Below are positions 48,171 through 59,689 of a DNA stretch of 64,000 nucleotides, piece by piece. Source of the DNA: Spirodela intermedia (taxonomy: Eukaryota > Streptophyta > Magnoliopsida > Alismatales > Araceae). The position numbers were made by a program, and so were the translations under genes. Positions within the stretch are counted from its first letter, which is position 1, and each line of letters starts with the position of its first letter. The DNA is taken from the NCBI GenBank assembly GCA_902729315.2, contig LR746271.1, positions 1,575,501-1,639,500 of the forward strand. Reading direction: 5' to 3'. The notes below the pieces were generated by a model. It did no database searches, had not been told where the DNA came from, and saw nothing but the letters and a program-made list of their open reading frames with translations.

Positions 48171-50230
48171 CTGATGAGAATGGAAGAGGTAATTCCGGGG
48201 GGAGGGGGAGGGTGGGAGAGTGCGTTGAACTCTGATAATTCGGATCGTCTTTCCCCCCTCACAGTACCTCTCTATCTTTGGGAATTTTAGGCATAGCATA
48301 ATTTTTGCCTGCGGAAAGGAATGTATCAAACGCTTTTGTCTACGCTTGCAGTGCTTCTCATGTACGAAACCAAACGTTGATCACCATATCCCGAATTACC
48401 TTTTTGCTGAACTTCGGTGAAATTTGGTGGTGTTTTTGGTTGCTGGCTTGCTATCCTACCTTCCTCTGTGTTCACTTGGCTAGTTGGCTCTCGTCCGTCT
48501 GCAGCTGATGTTGTTATGGTGACAGGGTCTACGAATGGTTGTCTAGCCTTCCTTCTGTGATGCAGAGCTGCCACTCTTCCTTCTGTTGGTTTTCTACCAA
48601 CACGAGATAGAAATATATCCTACGAAGAAAGTAATCTATGGGCATCGAGATTTTATGATTTGCTATCAAAGTTATCAATATACTTGGGTCACATGTTCTT
48701 CGATGCCTTCAGTGTGATCTACGCGCCTGGTGAACACTTTTCCATTTTTAACATTTATTTGCGTATCCATTCGAAGTTATGCAGCATTTTACCTTACGTA
48801 TTTCTCTTGATTTTCTAGTCTATCTTCAGCTGAACTTAAGGCTTCTCTGACTTGCTGTTAAGGTTAAATTTTTTTGTGATCACAGCATGAAACCCTAGCA
48901 CCATATTTACTTGAAATCTGACGAAAGGAATGACCTTTTGACACATCGGCACCTTGACTACCGCTCTATGGCACTTGGGAGGTGCATTTTGGATGAAGAT
49001 TACAGAAAATGTTATTGTGAGATATAAGTATAAGTATGCATGTTACAAGACTCAACCTTTTGTTTGCTGCTCTGTTCCCCCCATGTGATGACTTATCAGT
49101 GGACAGGGGATCTGACTGAGGATGAGCAGAGGGGGACAGGGGAAGTGTTGCGGTTGTTGATCACTCAGTAGATTCGGGACTCGGCGGTCGTCATGCTTTT
49201 GGAGATTCAGATAGAATAATGAGCTGCTAGTAGGTGGTTGCTCTGAGGAGGGAGGACAAGAACGTATCTGACAAAGTCTTTTGAGTGTGGTTAGAGAAAT
49301 GACGTGTGGTTAGTGAATATTTTTCTGCTAGTCGGTTTTATTGTCGGTTGTTTGCATCAGTTTCTCTTTACATGAAATGACTGTAAGATTCTAAGTAATC
49401 CGTTCATTTACAAAAATAGCATAGACATTAATCTAGCGTTGTACTGAGATTTCCTGGAAGCATTTCTTAGAGTAACTGCTTATTTGGGAATGTTCAATAG
49501 TTGATATGAACCCTAATTTTCCCGATTTTGGATATTTTTTTATTTTTCGTGATTACTCCTTTGTAAGATTGTCTATTTGAATGGATCCAGCTTCCAAAGA
49601 TCTGCATACACTTCTGCATGATATAATCAGACGTATATATCGATAAGAGATCTTACGAGTTATCTGATCAGATCCAGCCCATTAGTCGAACAAACCAAGA
49701 ATCGCAGACATGAAAGAGGAACAAGAAGATATGATGAAGGGGTCGTCTTTAAAATTTATTTTAAGATCTTTTTTTCTTTTTCTTCTTATTTATTACTCCG
49801 GTTGGCATAATTTTCCTCCGTAATTTTTTATTGCCTGTGAAAGCTGGGTAAATCTTATTTTCCGGTGAAGCTCCTCATCAGTATTATTGCTTGGTCTTAT
49901 TTCTCACGGCTGTATGGTTCTCATTAGTCGGGAGCAGCTGCGTGATCAGTGCTCTTATTTTCCTTGTTGAATGGTATCTTTTCTTTTCTGGGAAAGCAGA
50001 TGGTTCGTGTTGATGTGGGATCTAACGGGTAAGTCCTCTCGAATTGGGGAAAAAAAATAATTCTCCGTTGACCTTTTTATCTTGCCGTAGGTCGGTCATT
50101 TAGACATCGCCGCGTTCTTCGTTGACCATCGCCATAGTGGGCCCTCTTTCCTTTTAGTTCTCTCTCTCTCTACGTCTCCTCTGGAAGGCAGGGGGAAGAG
50201 AAGCTGGGGGGCAATTGGTGAGCTGCTTCT
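48171..50230. other. Long intergenic stretch
   Basis: T-rich unique sequence with no protein-like frame. Part may be a spliced 3'-UTR of the CHZ gene: donor-like GAG|GTAATT lies near 48188, and acceptor-like TTATCAG is near 49100. Nothing else is recognised. Confidence 0.4.
50138..50143 (+). promoter_or_regulatory. Site II element upstream of RPL10
   Basis: TGGGCC, about 315 bp before the leader donor site. Site II and telo-box together are the classic arrangement of plant ribosomal-protein promoters. Confidence 0.5.
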
Positions 50231-50384
50231 AGGCCATTGGATGTTGAAAAAGAACCCATTTTGGTGATTTGGGTGGATGGGTTTTTTGGTAATTCTCTTC
50301 CACGTCATCGCTTACCCCTTCACCACGCGAGGCTGCCGCCGCCACCGCCTCTCGCTTCTATAACAGGCTTCGTGTTCCCGAAGA

Positions 50385-50393
50385 AAACCCTAA
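50385..50393 (+). promoter_or_regulatory. Telo-box in RPL10 leader
   Basis: AAACCCTAA in the likely 5'-UTR exon, about 60 bp before the leader intron donor. It is a known element of plant translation-apparatus genes. Confidence 0.6.
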
Positions 50394-50454
50394 TCTTCTT
50401 CTTCGCGGCGCTGTGGAGCCGCGCGCGGGACCTCGTAGGAGATAATCAGAAGAG

Positions 50455-51284
50455 GTATGTTTGCCTCCCATTCTCCGCTCCGATCGGTGGTGTTCATGGC
50501 AACGATTGTTGCGAGAAATCTGTCGTTGATGTGTTCTCGTCGTGCCCTAAGCCGATGTTACGAGTAGAATCATCTCGTTTTCATGGGATCTTACTTCTGC
50601 TGCGAGATCTGTAGGAAATCCTCATGTAGTTTTAGTCATCCAGAATCCACGTATTTAATATTTCCTCGGATGTAAGAAATGGGAGAGGGATTTTTTTTTC
50701 TCTACAATTTTCTGCGACAAGCCTCTCCGCAGGAGTAGTGAGAAGAAGTCCCTAACAGTAGAGTATGTATTTCGATCCTTGCAAGGTCTCGTTTGCCTAG
50801 AATGAGGTTGCTAGATTTAGATATCCTTCTTCGTAAGCTTCTATCGAGACAGATTTCTGTCTTCAATGCCGGTCTGAAGAAGAACTTCCGTTCTGCCACG
50901 GAATGCCTATGGACATCGACTTTGTCCTCCCTGCTCTCTTTTCTTCAATTTTTCTCTCTAATGCTTGATCGGTGACCAGAGTGCCATGATGTCCGGGCAT
51001 GAGCTGCATCATTCGAATTCCTCGTTTCCTTTGTGTAAAATCGTGCGTATATCTAGTGGAAACACGAACTAAAGTTATTTTCAACCCTTGAATAACCCCC
51101 GTCTGTTTGATTTTTTTTCATCGTTTTGGGAAGGAAAGAAAATTAATGCGCGATTGGAACTATCATTCACATTCACATTCTTGATATTGTATTATTCTTC
51201 ACTCCCTCTTCATCCCTCCATAACTCTTTGATCCCCAAGCTCTGGTTTGATGCACTTGCGGATTGAAATCTGATCCATGTACAG
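50455..51284 (+). other. 5'-UTR intron of RPL10
   Basis: Donor AGAAGAG|GTATGT at 50454/50455 and acceptor TGTACAG at 51284, 10 bp before the ATG. Leader introns of this kind are usual in plant ribosomal-protein genes. It holds no ORF of interest. Confidence 0.7.
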
Positions 51285-51294
51285 GTGAGGAACG

Positions 51295-51966
51295 ATGGGC
51301 CGGAGACCTGCTCGTTGCTACAGGCAGATCAAGAACAAGCCCTACCCTAAGTCGCGGTACTGCCGGGGGGTCCCCGACCCCAAGATCCGCATCTATGACG
51401 TGGGCATGAAGAAGAAGGGGGTCGACGAGTTCCCCTTCTGCGTCCACCTGGTCAGCTGGGAGAAGGAGAACGTCTCCAGCGAGGCCCTGGAAGCCTCCCG
51501 CATCGCCTGCAACAAGTACATGACCAAATTCGCAGGAAAGGACGCCTTCCATCTCCGGATTCGGGTCCACCCCTTCCACGTTCTTCGGATCAACAAGATG
51601 CTTTCTTGTGCCGGTGCTGATCGGCTTCAGACTGGCATGAGAGGCGCATTCGGGAAGCCCCAGGGAACCTGTGCAAGGGTGGATATTGGGCAGGTGCTCA
51701 TGTCCGTTCGCTGCAAGGAAGGCAATGGAGTGCACGCTCAGGAGGCCCTGAGGAGGGCCAAGTTCAAGTTCCCCGGCCGACAAAAGATCATTGTGAGCAG
51801 GAAGTGGGGATTCACCAAGTACAACAGGACCGATTACCTCAAGTGGAAGTCGGAGAACCGGGTCATGCCCGACGGTGTGAATGCTAAGCTCCTCGGCAGC
51901 CGCGGGCCGCTCGTCAACCGCCAGCCCGGCAGGGCCTTCTTGACTGCACCATTGTCCGCTGCTTAG
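51295..51966 (+). CDS. RPL10: 60S ribosomal protein uL16 (RPL10)
   Basis: A single uninterrupted coding exon of 223 codons. It is a structural protein of the large subunit near the peptidyl-transferase centre and subunit-joining face. The start [20 protein letters not shown] is invariant in the family. The signature [16 protein letters not shown] and the [12 protein letters not shown] and [17 protein letters not shown] blocks are intact. The C-terminus [18 protein letters not shown] is slightly shorter than in some plants. Codon use is strongly G/C-ending, as expected for a highly expressed gene. The leader has a telo-box and intron. Confidence 0.98.
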   Translation: MGRRPARCYRQIKNKPYPKSRYCRGVPDPKIRIYDVGMKKKGVDEFPFCVHLVSWEKENVSSEALEASRIACNKYMTKFAGKDAFHLRIRVHPFHVLRINKMLSCAGADRLQTGMRGAFGKPQGTCARVDIGQVLMSVRCKEGNGVHAQEALRRAKFKFPGRQKIIVSRKWGFTKYNRTDYLKWKSENRVMPDGVNAKLLGSRGPLVNRQPGRAFLTAPLSAA

Positions 51967-53455
51967 GCTCAATTGTAGAAGAAGAAGAAGAGGAAGGCTG
52001 ACAGGTTTTGCTTCATTCATCTGGAGGGCTGATAGCTGGGTCTGTGTTTTGCTCTGTTTTGGTTCCTGGTTGCTAGAAACGTCCGTCTGGTTGCTCTGTC
52101 GTCCTTCTGTGACCTTGTGATTTTCTTTGGTCTGTGTCATCACCAGGGACGTGGTAATTTTTGTGGTCGGTTTTGTTATTTTTATTTTCAGTGGCATAAT
52201 TGTTCTAATTTTCCGCATTATTATTTCTTGGAAAGAGCTGGAGAATGATGCTCGAAAGCCCACAGGGAATATTTGCGATGCATTTAATCTATTTTTAATA
52301 TATTTTGGAATTTTTTTTAAAGGAAGTAGCTCCATCGTTTTGGTATCAGCCCATTAACTTTAATTATAATTACTTTACTTTAACGCATGAATATATCATA
52401 ATAAAAATATATTATTTTATTTATTTTCATGCACGAACTGTTAATTATTTCACTATAATTTAAAAATATAACATATAATATAATAAAAGCAACAAATAAT
52501 TAACTTATTTTAATACGTGATTAATCGCTAACAAGAATTTTTCTACAGACACTGCGTTCACACTATATTTGGCCCTTTAGAGGAATTTTAGTAATTAAAA
52601 AATATTTGGGTAATAATTAACAGATTATGGGAGTCAACATGCCGGGAAAAAAATTAAAGCGCGGGGGTTATGAGGACTCTTTCGGATCCTCCCCAGGGCA
52701 GCAGGTGACGTGGTGTTTTGCTCTGCTGCCGCGCGCAGTAGCCGTGCACCTCACACCGGGGGGGGCCCTCCGGTGGAGTTTGTTCTTTGTGGGCCACTCT
52801 GTGGACCCCAAGGTGTGTGATCGTGGGCCAGCCCAATTATTTCCTTTAAATTCTTTGAAGTGCTATAGTATTCAATTTTTTTCAGAAAAAAAGATTTATT
52901 GTGGGCCTATCCGGTACCGGTAGAAGGTACGAGAGGCATCTCTCGTCTTGGAGAAATGGACGGATATGATCCACTTGTTCTCCGAATGGACGACCCGAAT
53001 CGGTCTCAGCACAGCGTTGGTGGGCCAGTTCGCGGGAATTTTCGCGATCCATTTGACCGGTGCGGGCCCATCTCGGGGCCACCCACCCGCTCGTTACATG
53101 TAACTTTATTATTAAGTCCCTTAAAACTTATTTATTTATTTAAGGTGGGTGATCAAAGAGCATTGGGATAATGTAGGGAGGGGCGAATATACAATTGTAT
53201 GAATCTTTTTTTGTTTTTATTCGGCCACCTTTTTTCCAAATTTTGTGCTCCGCCCCCTGTTCGGCTAGTGACTTCCTCGGCATGTGGCATGAACAGTCAG
53301 CAGATAAGGACAGAGATCCCAGCGGCGATGGCCATCGTACGGTTCAAGCTTTCCCTCGACAGCCGCCCCACAATCTGCAGCCGTTGATCTGATGGCCGAA
53401 GGGACTGACCACGTTGGAGAGAGAAAAAGGAGCTGACAGCAATAGATAGATAGAT

Positions 53456-53515
<60 letters not shown>

Positions 53516-54102
53516 AAGACAGAGAAGACAGAGAAGAGAGGGAGAAGAGAGAGTGAGGAGGGGAGGAAGAATCGAACGAGGAAGGGGCGGAGGGGGGTTG
53601 GTCTCCTCAGCTTCGTCGTCTTCGTCAGGTGGCTTCGTTGCTACTCTCGGTCTCCTTGCATGGGGTTGAATCGCTAGTTGAAGGCCCCCATCGGCTGGTG
53701 ATTTCGGATTTCTTTTTTTATTTCTTCGTCTCAGATCTGCCCTTCTGCCTTGTGGTATGGTCGCCCTGATCCATTTGTTCAGGAATTTGGTTTGATCTGG
53801 GAGTGGTCTGCTGCTGGATGTTCTAGTTTAGGTGAGTCGTCTTCGTGGGATCGCTCGTCGTGGCCTCGCGCATCCTCCGGAGGAGCGATTTCTGGTTTCC
53901 TCCGGTGGGTTTCTCCTTTCTCGCCACCGGTGAGGGCACGATTTTTGACCTCCAGATCTCGGTCCCTTGAGGCACTGCCTGGTGTTCCCTTGCTTCTTTG
54001 GCCACCGTCGGCAGTGGGAGTCTTGAACCTGCGGATCTGTGTAGAATCTCGCGGTTGTTTCGTCTAGTCTAACCCTTGTCTCGTGAGGGGAAGAGGGCCA
54101 GG
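51967..54102. other. RPL10 3' flank, AT-rich spacer, AFB promoter/leader
   Basis: AT-rich at 52300-52620. A mosaic of GGGCC motifs runs from 52770 to 53090. A (GATA)/(GA)n microsatellite at 53440-53512 is followed by a GC-rich leader region from about 53560. Donor-like TTTAG|GTGAGT near 53830 suggests a 5'-UTR intron. No separate gene is supported. Confidence 0.5.
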
Positions 54103-56611
54103 ATGTTTTACTTTCCGGAGGAGGTTGTGGAGCATATCTTCAGCTTCCTCAGCTCCGATCGAGATAGAAACACAGTTTCTCTGGTGTGCAAGGCGTGGCA
54201 TAGGGTGGAGAGACTCAGCCGAAGGGGAGTGTTCATCGGGAATTGCTACGCCGTGGGGCCGGAGAGGCTTATGGCAAGGTTTCCCCGTCTCCGGTCGCTC
54301 ACTCTTAAAGGGAAACCCCATTTTGCGGATTTCAATCTTGTCCCCCATGATTGGGGAGGATATGCGCGTCCCTGGATCGAAGCTTTGGCTCGGGGCTGTC
54401 CTGAGCTCGAGGAGCTCCGCCTGAAGAGAATGGTGATCACTGACGAATGCCTTGAGCTCCTTGCCCGGTCCTTTCCCAACTTCAGAGCACTGTTCCTCGT
54501 CAGTTGCGATGGCTTCAGCACGGATGGCCTTGCTGCTATTGCAACACACTGCAGGTACGCATTCTGATCCCTTTTTCGGCCTGTTCTGATTCTAGCGAGC
54601 TGCTGCAACCATTTTATCGATTGCTTGAATGCTGGGTACTGAGAAGGCGGGCTTTTAGGATCTGCACATTTTATTTAGGTTTGAACCAAATTACCTCGAT
54701 TTTTTTTCTGTAGAAATAGAAACGTGAGTTCCTGGCTCAGTTCCATGGTTCTTGTCCTTCCCCTCAAACCAAAGAACATATAGAGAGAAGTTGGTTTCAT
54801 ATCAATTGCTTGACCGGGACAATCTTCCTGCTATTCTTGGAATGATATGCCATTCTGGTCAACTCCATCGTCCTCCCATTGACGCTGCTCCTCATTTGAC
54901 TCTGACAGTGGCAGTCGATTCCATTATCATTTTGGTCAATTCCATCTACTGAGTTGCTCCATGAGCTTCTGGTTGACTATATTTAGAAGTTAGAACGTGC
55001 ACTTATCCCACCTCCCTTCCCAGCCCTGTGATATGGAAGAGCTGGGCCTCCAGGAAAGTGAGATTGATCATGACTGGGAGTGGCTTAGCTACTTCCGCAG
55101 TTCCTCGACATGGCTTGTTTCATTGAGCTGTTGGTTGTATGTGTTTCAAATTTAGGGTTTATGCTTTTGAAAAGTCTCTGCTTGACTCCCCCATCTCCCC
55201 CCTTCTGCTCTCCACAACTGTAGGCATCTCAGGGAGCTGGACCTCCATGAAAATGAGGTCGACGACCGGGGGGAGTGGCTGAGTTGCTTCCCGGAGTCCT
55301 CTACATCGCTTGTTTCATTGAACTTCGCCTGCCTGAAAGGGGAGGTGAATGCGGCGGCGCTGGAGAGGCTCGTGGCCAGGTGCACCAACCTCAGAAGCCT
55401 GTGGATGAACCGCAGCGTATCGCTGGAGATGCTCTCCAGGATCGTCTCAAAGGCCCCCCACCTGGAGGATTTGGGCACGGGCTCGTACGTCCACGACCCT
55501 CATTCCGAGTCTTACCACAATTTGATCAACGCATTCCTGAACTGCAAGTCTATCAAGAGCCTCTCGGGCTTCTGGGATGTCGCCCCCCGCTGCCTGCCGG
55601 CCGTTTACCCAATCTGTTCCCAATTAGCCTACCTGAACTTGAGCTATGCCGCAACCATCCAAGCCGACGACCTCATAAACATGATCGGCCACTGCACAAA
55701 ACTTCAGAAACTCTGGGTGAGCTCCATCACTGATCATTTCTTCGCTGCATCTTCCTTTTCTTCTTCTTCTTCTTCTTCCAAATTTTGTTTTGTTTTTGAA
55801 GTTCCTCGTTGCAATTCAGGTGCTGGACTGCATTGGGGACAAAGGGCTCGCAGTGGTGGCGTCCCGATGCAAGCAGCTGGAGGAGCTCAGGGTCTTCCCT
55901 TCAGACCCTTTCGGCCATGGGACGATTGACTCCGTGACGGAGGAGGGCCTGGTGTCGATCTCCTCGGGCTGCCCCCGGTTCAACTCGGTGCTGTACTTCT
56001 GCAACCGGATGACCAATGCAGCGCTGATCACCATTGCCAAGAATTGCCCCAATTTCGTCCGCTTCAGGCTCTGCATCCTCTCCCCGAAGAAACCAGACCC
56101 GTTGACTCACCGGCCGCTCGACGAGGGCTTTGGCGCCATTGTCCAATCCTGTCGTGGTCTCCGGCGGCTGTCAGTCTCCGGCCTCCTCACCGACCAGGTC
56201 TTCCTCTACATCGGCAAGTACGCAAAGAAGCTGGAGATGCTCTCAGTGGCCTTTGCCGGAGACAGCGACAAGGGGATGCTCTACCTGCTTAACGGCTGCC
56301 GGAGCCTACGAAAGCTGGAGATCAGGGACTGCCCATTTGGTGATGCTGCGCTGCTCAAGGGCGTGGGGCGCTACGAGGCAATGCGGTCCCTTTGGATGTC
56401 CTCCTGCGAGGTCACCCTTAGGGGCTGCCAGGCGCTCGCTGCCATGGCACCGCGGCTCAACGTGGAGATCATGCATGAGGAGGAGGAAGATGCCGGTGGC
56501 ATCAGCTGTGGCGGCGGCCTCGACGATGCCCAGCGGGTGGAGAAAATGTACCTCTACCGGACCCTAGCGGGGCCGAGGAGTGACGCCCCCAGCAATCTCT
56601 TCACTCTGTAA
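54103..56611 (+). CDS. AFB2: Auxin receptor F-box protein, AFB2/AFB3 type
   Basis: Three exons, 54103-54554, 55224-55716 and 55820-56611 (1737 nt, 578 aa). It is the substrate-binding F-box subunit of an SCF ubiquitin ligase that, with auxin as molecular glue, recruits Aux/IAA repressors. The start [16 protein letters not shown] leads the F-box (to about residue 45). Leucine-rich repeats follow, with conserved auxin-pocket segments: [28 protein letters not shown] and [32 protein letters not shown] and the ending [16 protein letters not shown] point to AFB2/3 rather than TIR1. The third exon holds a miR393-type target site. Intron 1 contains a pseudo-copy of exon 2. The ATG at 54103 agrees with the family start. 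Confidence 0.96.
55032..55130 (+). pseudogene. Fossil duplicate of AFB exon 2 start, in intron 1
   Basis: Reads as [20 protein letters not shown] then [10 protein letters not shown], clearly related to the exon 2 start [20 protein letters not shown] then [11 protein letters not shown] stop follows soon after. A possible acceptor (CCCAG at 55019-55023) would join it out of frame. Confidence 0.85.
56376..56396 (+). promoter_or_regulatory. miR393-type target site in AFB mRNA
   Basis: The 21 nt encoding AMRSLW match the conserved miR393 site of TIR1/AFB genes (CAATGCG-TCCCTTTGGA). The base facing miRNA position 11 is G rather than A, giving a G:U pair. This site is established for the family; activity here is inferred. 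Confidence 0.7.
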
Positions 56612-57072
56612 GGCCAAGCCCCCTCCGTTAAGTCGATGTTTAGTGAGTGGAGCGAGCTGCCGGCGCGCCTCCTCCCTCTAGGCTCTCTCTCTCTCTCTCA
56701 TCTCTCACAAATTTGATGTTCTTGGAAGTGAGACTATGAATGCATCCACTGGGCGTTCTCTCTTCTAGCCGGTCAACCAGATGGGTTCGTTTTGCTCCGG
56801 GTAATGCAGGCTTGGTGGTTCTGAGATCCTTCCCCAGGTGATGATCTTGGGAGAGAGAGAGAGAGAGAGAGGTGAACGATTTACAAAGTGTTTATTGCAC
56901 CAGGGTTTAAACCTTCCTTTGGCTTGCATTCTCATCAATGCCTTGGTCTTTCTTCCTACAATGTGCTCTTCGAAGAAGAAGGCATATTTAGTAATACAGA
57001 CAACGAATCTCAATGCATGGAAGAATTCGGATCTCTTTTCAAGGCCAGCTGCAGAGAAGAACGCCCGGATGC
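56612..57072. other. Convergent 3' flanks of AFB and CYSTM genes
   Basis: Short shared 3' region with CT (56683-56699) and GA (56849-56871) tracts. No gene is seen. Confidence 0.5.
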
Positions 57073-58826
57073 CTAGAAGCAGCACTCCTCCAGCACACAG
57101 CAGCAGCAAAGGGCCGCCAAGCTAACAGGAAAACGGAACAATCCAGTTAGAGAGAGAGAGAGAGAGAGATCACAATTCCACACAAAACTTAAATCTGTTA
57201 GACATGAAAGTAGGAATGATGCAGGTTCCCGATCATTGATGTCAGCGTTGACTTTTTCGGTCGCATGCCAAAAGCGTTTATAGTCAGTCAATGAGGCGGA
57301 TTCCATCTCTATTATGGCCTACGCGAAGAAAAAACGAGGCCAAATCACAGGCTAAGAGAGAAACAAAAAAAATTAAATTAAAGCCTGTGGTTCATCCCCA
57401 CTCGTTGACTCTGTCTTGGGTCCGAGGTCACCGGGCCAAAACCTTCATACATCAGATTACCAAAAATGGTCAACGGCCCTCAGCTGCAGCTGTCAGAAGG
57501 GCCCTCTGAACAATTCCCAGCATGCTATAAATTCCAGAACGGGTCCTTAAGAAAGATGATTTCTAGAAATGCGACCAATTTCCGTCGATCATTTCCACAA
57601 TGCGGATAAATTACTGCAACATTCGATACCTAGACCCACGAGGAAGCTGAGTTATTGAAGTCAACGAGCCCTCGTCTCCTGATTTCTTCAGACACATAAC
57701 GGCATGTGAGATCAATTTGACTCTTTCCCAGAGGCACTCATACATTCTAGGAACAGCATCTTGTTACCTGCCCTGTTTTTCATCCCCATTTCGGCACTTA
57801 TTGGGGAACTCCATGGTCAACGCTCCATGAGATTGCACGGGAAAGTTCATACAACCTCCGGAAAAACTTAAAAAACACGTTGAAAACAAGGTCCGATGAC
57901 TTCGGATGGAACTGAGTAAACTGCAACCCAGAACAACGCATTGACCATGAAAAACCTTGAATCCTTTGACTTCGTGGCATGGGTAATTAATACCAAGCAG
58001 ATCATCAGCACTCGGTAACCTAACAGTTTGGTCCAGATCATATGAATCCGGGAGAAGAAAGACTAATAGACAAGATTGCATATGTTCAAATGATCCCATC
58101 AGCTGCATGAGACGCTCAAGGGGCATCCAGCCGACTACTACTAATGGAATTATAAGAACTGATCTTCAAGGAAGAAACTACCATATCTGAACAGGCGGAG
58201 AAGTCAACGAATAAGTTGGAGACTTAAACAAAGATTCTAAAGGCAAGACTATTTCATCCAAAAAATAGTTTATAATAAGAAAATAGAACAGTGAAAGGAG
58301 AAATTGATCCGTACCATCCTTGTAGAAATGTGAAGCAGGAGGGTTCATCCTGACCATGGTGGTGGTGATGATGGTGGTGATATGGCGGCGGCGGCGGCGG
58401 CGGAGGGGGCCCATCGTTGAAGTAACCCTGGTAGCCAGGAGGGGGAGGATAAGGCGGCGGATAGCCCGGCGGCGGCGGCGGAGGGTATGGGTGCCCGTGC
58501 CCCGGCGGCGGCGGTGGAGGATAGGGGTGCCCGTGCCCCGGCGGCGGAGGAGGAAAATGATGCGAATACCCTGCACATAGCCCATCCAACGACAGATTCA
58601 CAAATCAAAACGCACAGATCATACGTCACGCCGACGCAATCGCAAACCAGACGGCATAAACAGGATGACTTCCATTTCCCAGGCGAATTCCATGGCAAAT
58701 CGCCACCAAAATCGGAAAAAACCAGCATGATAGATAGACAGATAGATACTGGAGCACAGACGGATTAGGTCTAGCGATCTTGCCTGGCGGAGGGTGGTCT
58801 CCGTGGGGAACGTGCTGATAGCTCAT
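57073..58826 (-). CDS. CYSTM (Cys-rich transmembrane) protein
   Basis: Three minus-strand exons, 58826-58784, 58570-58315 and 57121-57073 (348 nt, 115 aa). The start MSYQHVPHGDHPPPG is typical. Exon 2 encodes Pro/Gly/Tyr/His repeats (PPPPGHGHPYPP three times, then GYQGYFNDG), a Pro run and an eight-His run. The C-terminal module CFTFLQGCLAALCCCCVLEECCF, shared between exons 2 and 3, is the CYSTM domain, a short Cys-rich membrane tail. Family members are plasma-membrane proteins tied to stress or pathogen tolerance; the function here is inferred. Intron 1 has a GC donor, and intron 2 is 1.2 kb with no gene inside. The His-octamer could bind metal, but this is speculative. Confidence 0.88.
58571..58783 (-). 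other. GC-AG intron 1 of CYSTM gene
   Basis: The donor reads CCAG|GCAAGATC and the acceptor TGTGCAG|GGTATTC. The join PPPG-YSHHF is in frame and family-like. No GT donor is available nearby. Confidence 0.8.
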
Positions 58827-59689
58827 CGCTCGATCCCTTCTGCTCGAGGTGGCTCGCAATTCGGAGGCAAAGAGGGAGGAAGGGGAAGAAGGGGGCCGCC
58901 CGCTGCCGTCACCGTCTTCGATTTCTTCGGCTTCTCCACCTTCCCTTCTATTTAGCAGCCAAACCGAAATTACGATTAATTAATATCTTTTATTTAAATA
59001 ACTCGTATTTATAATTATCACAATTTAATCGTAGGGCCGAAGGGAACAGGCTTTGGGCCGGGCCCACAGGCCCTTAAGGAAGAGAGTGTGGGGGATAGAA
59101 AAAACACGTGATCAGAATGAGACCAACGGGCCCGGCTCCGGGCTTCTCAGGCCCGTTCTCACCCACTGAATTGTTTTATTTTAATCACTAATAAATATCT
59201 TTTTTTAGAAAATGTTTGACTCCGACTATTCCTTCGTCGGGGGGGGCAAATGGTGCCAAGTCATTTTCCGGTGAGTTGACCGCGGGTGATGCCATTTACG
59301 AAGAAGCTTCCAAGCTCCTTCCTTCTGATCGATCACGTGCCGTCCCCATCATTCACGTGCGCAGATAGACATGGCTAGCGTTGACCCCACTCGTTGTGTC
59401 CATTTCCCCTCAATCTCTAGAACCGAGGAGGGATATTTGGGCCGGGCCATATATTTAATGGGCCATATTGAGGCCCAGTTATGAGTTCCCATTTGGGCTC
59501 GGTCAACGACGTTTAATATTGGTATCTTCTAGAATCGTTTAATATTTGGGTTCGGTCAACGCCGTTTAATATTGGTACCTTCTTGGAAAGTTGACGACAG
59601 CGGGTTGATTAAATGGCTACGCGGAGGGCGTGGAAGATCCGCCATCGATCGCCGTGGGAGAGGAGCGAGGAGGAAGGAAGGAGGAGGAG
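58827..59689. promoter_or_regulatory. Divergent promoter of CYSTM and LITAF genes
   Basis: Two clusters of GGGCC motifs (59034-59160 and 59440-59500). CACGTG G-boxes occur near 59105, 59334 and 59354. A 53-bp tandem duplication with W-box cores lies at 59500-59585. No ORF of interest. Confidence 0.6.
59500..59585 (+). repeat. 53-bp promoter duplication with W-box core
   Basis: GGTCAACGnCGTTTAATATT with GGTAnCTTCT occurs at 59501 and again at 59554. GGTCAA is the reverse of the TTGACC W-box. A third GTTGAC lies at about 59588, just ahead of the LITAF gene. Confidence 0.85.

Noticed and set aside
51199-52335. 378-codon minus-strand frame
   Set aside because: It is the antisense shadow of RPL10, whose strong codon bias keeps the opposite frame open; no family resemblance.
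52627-52923. 98-codon frame
   Set aside because: Intergenic, no domain, no splice or promoter logic.
53750-54067. 105-codon frame upstream of the auxin receptor
   Set aside because: Lies in the GC-rich leader region, Trp/Ser-rich with no motif; more likely 5'-UTR.
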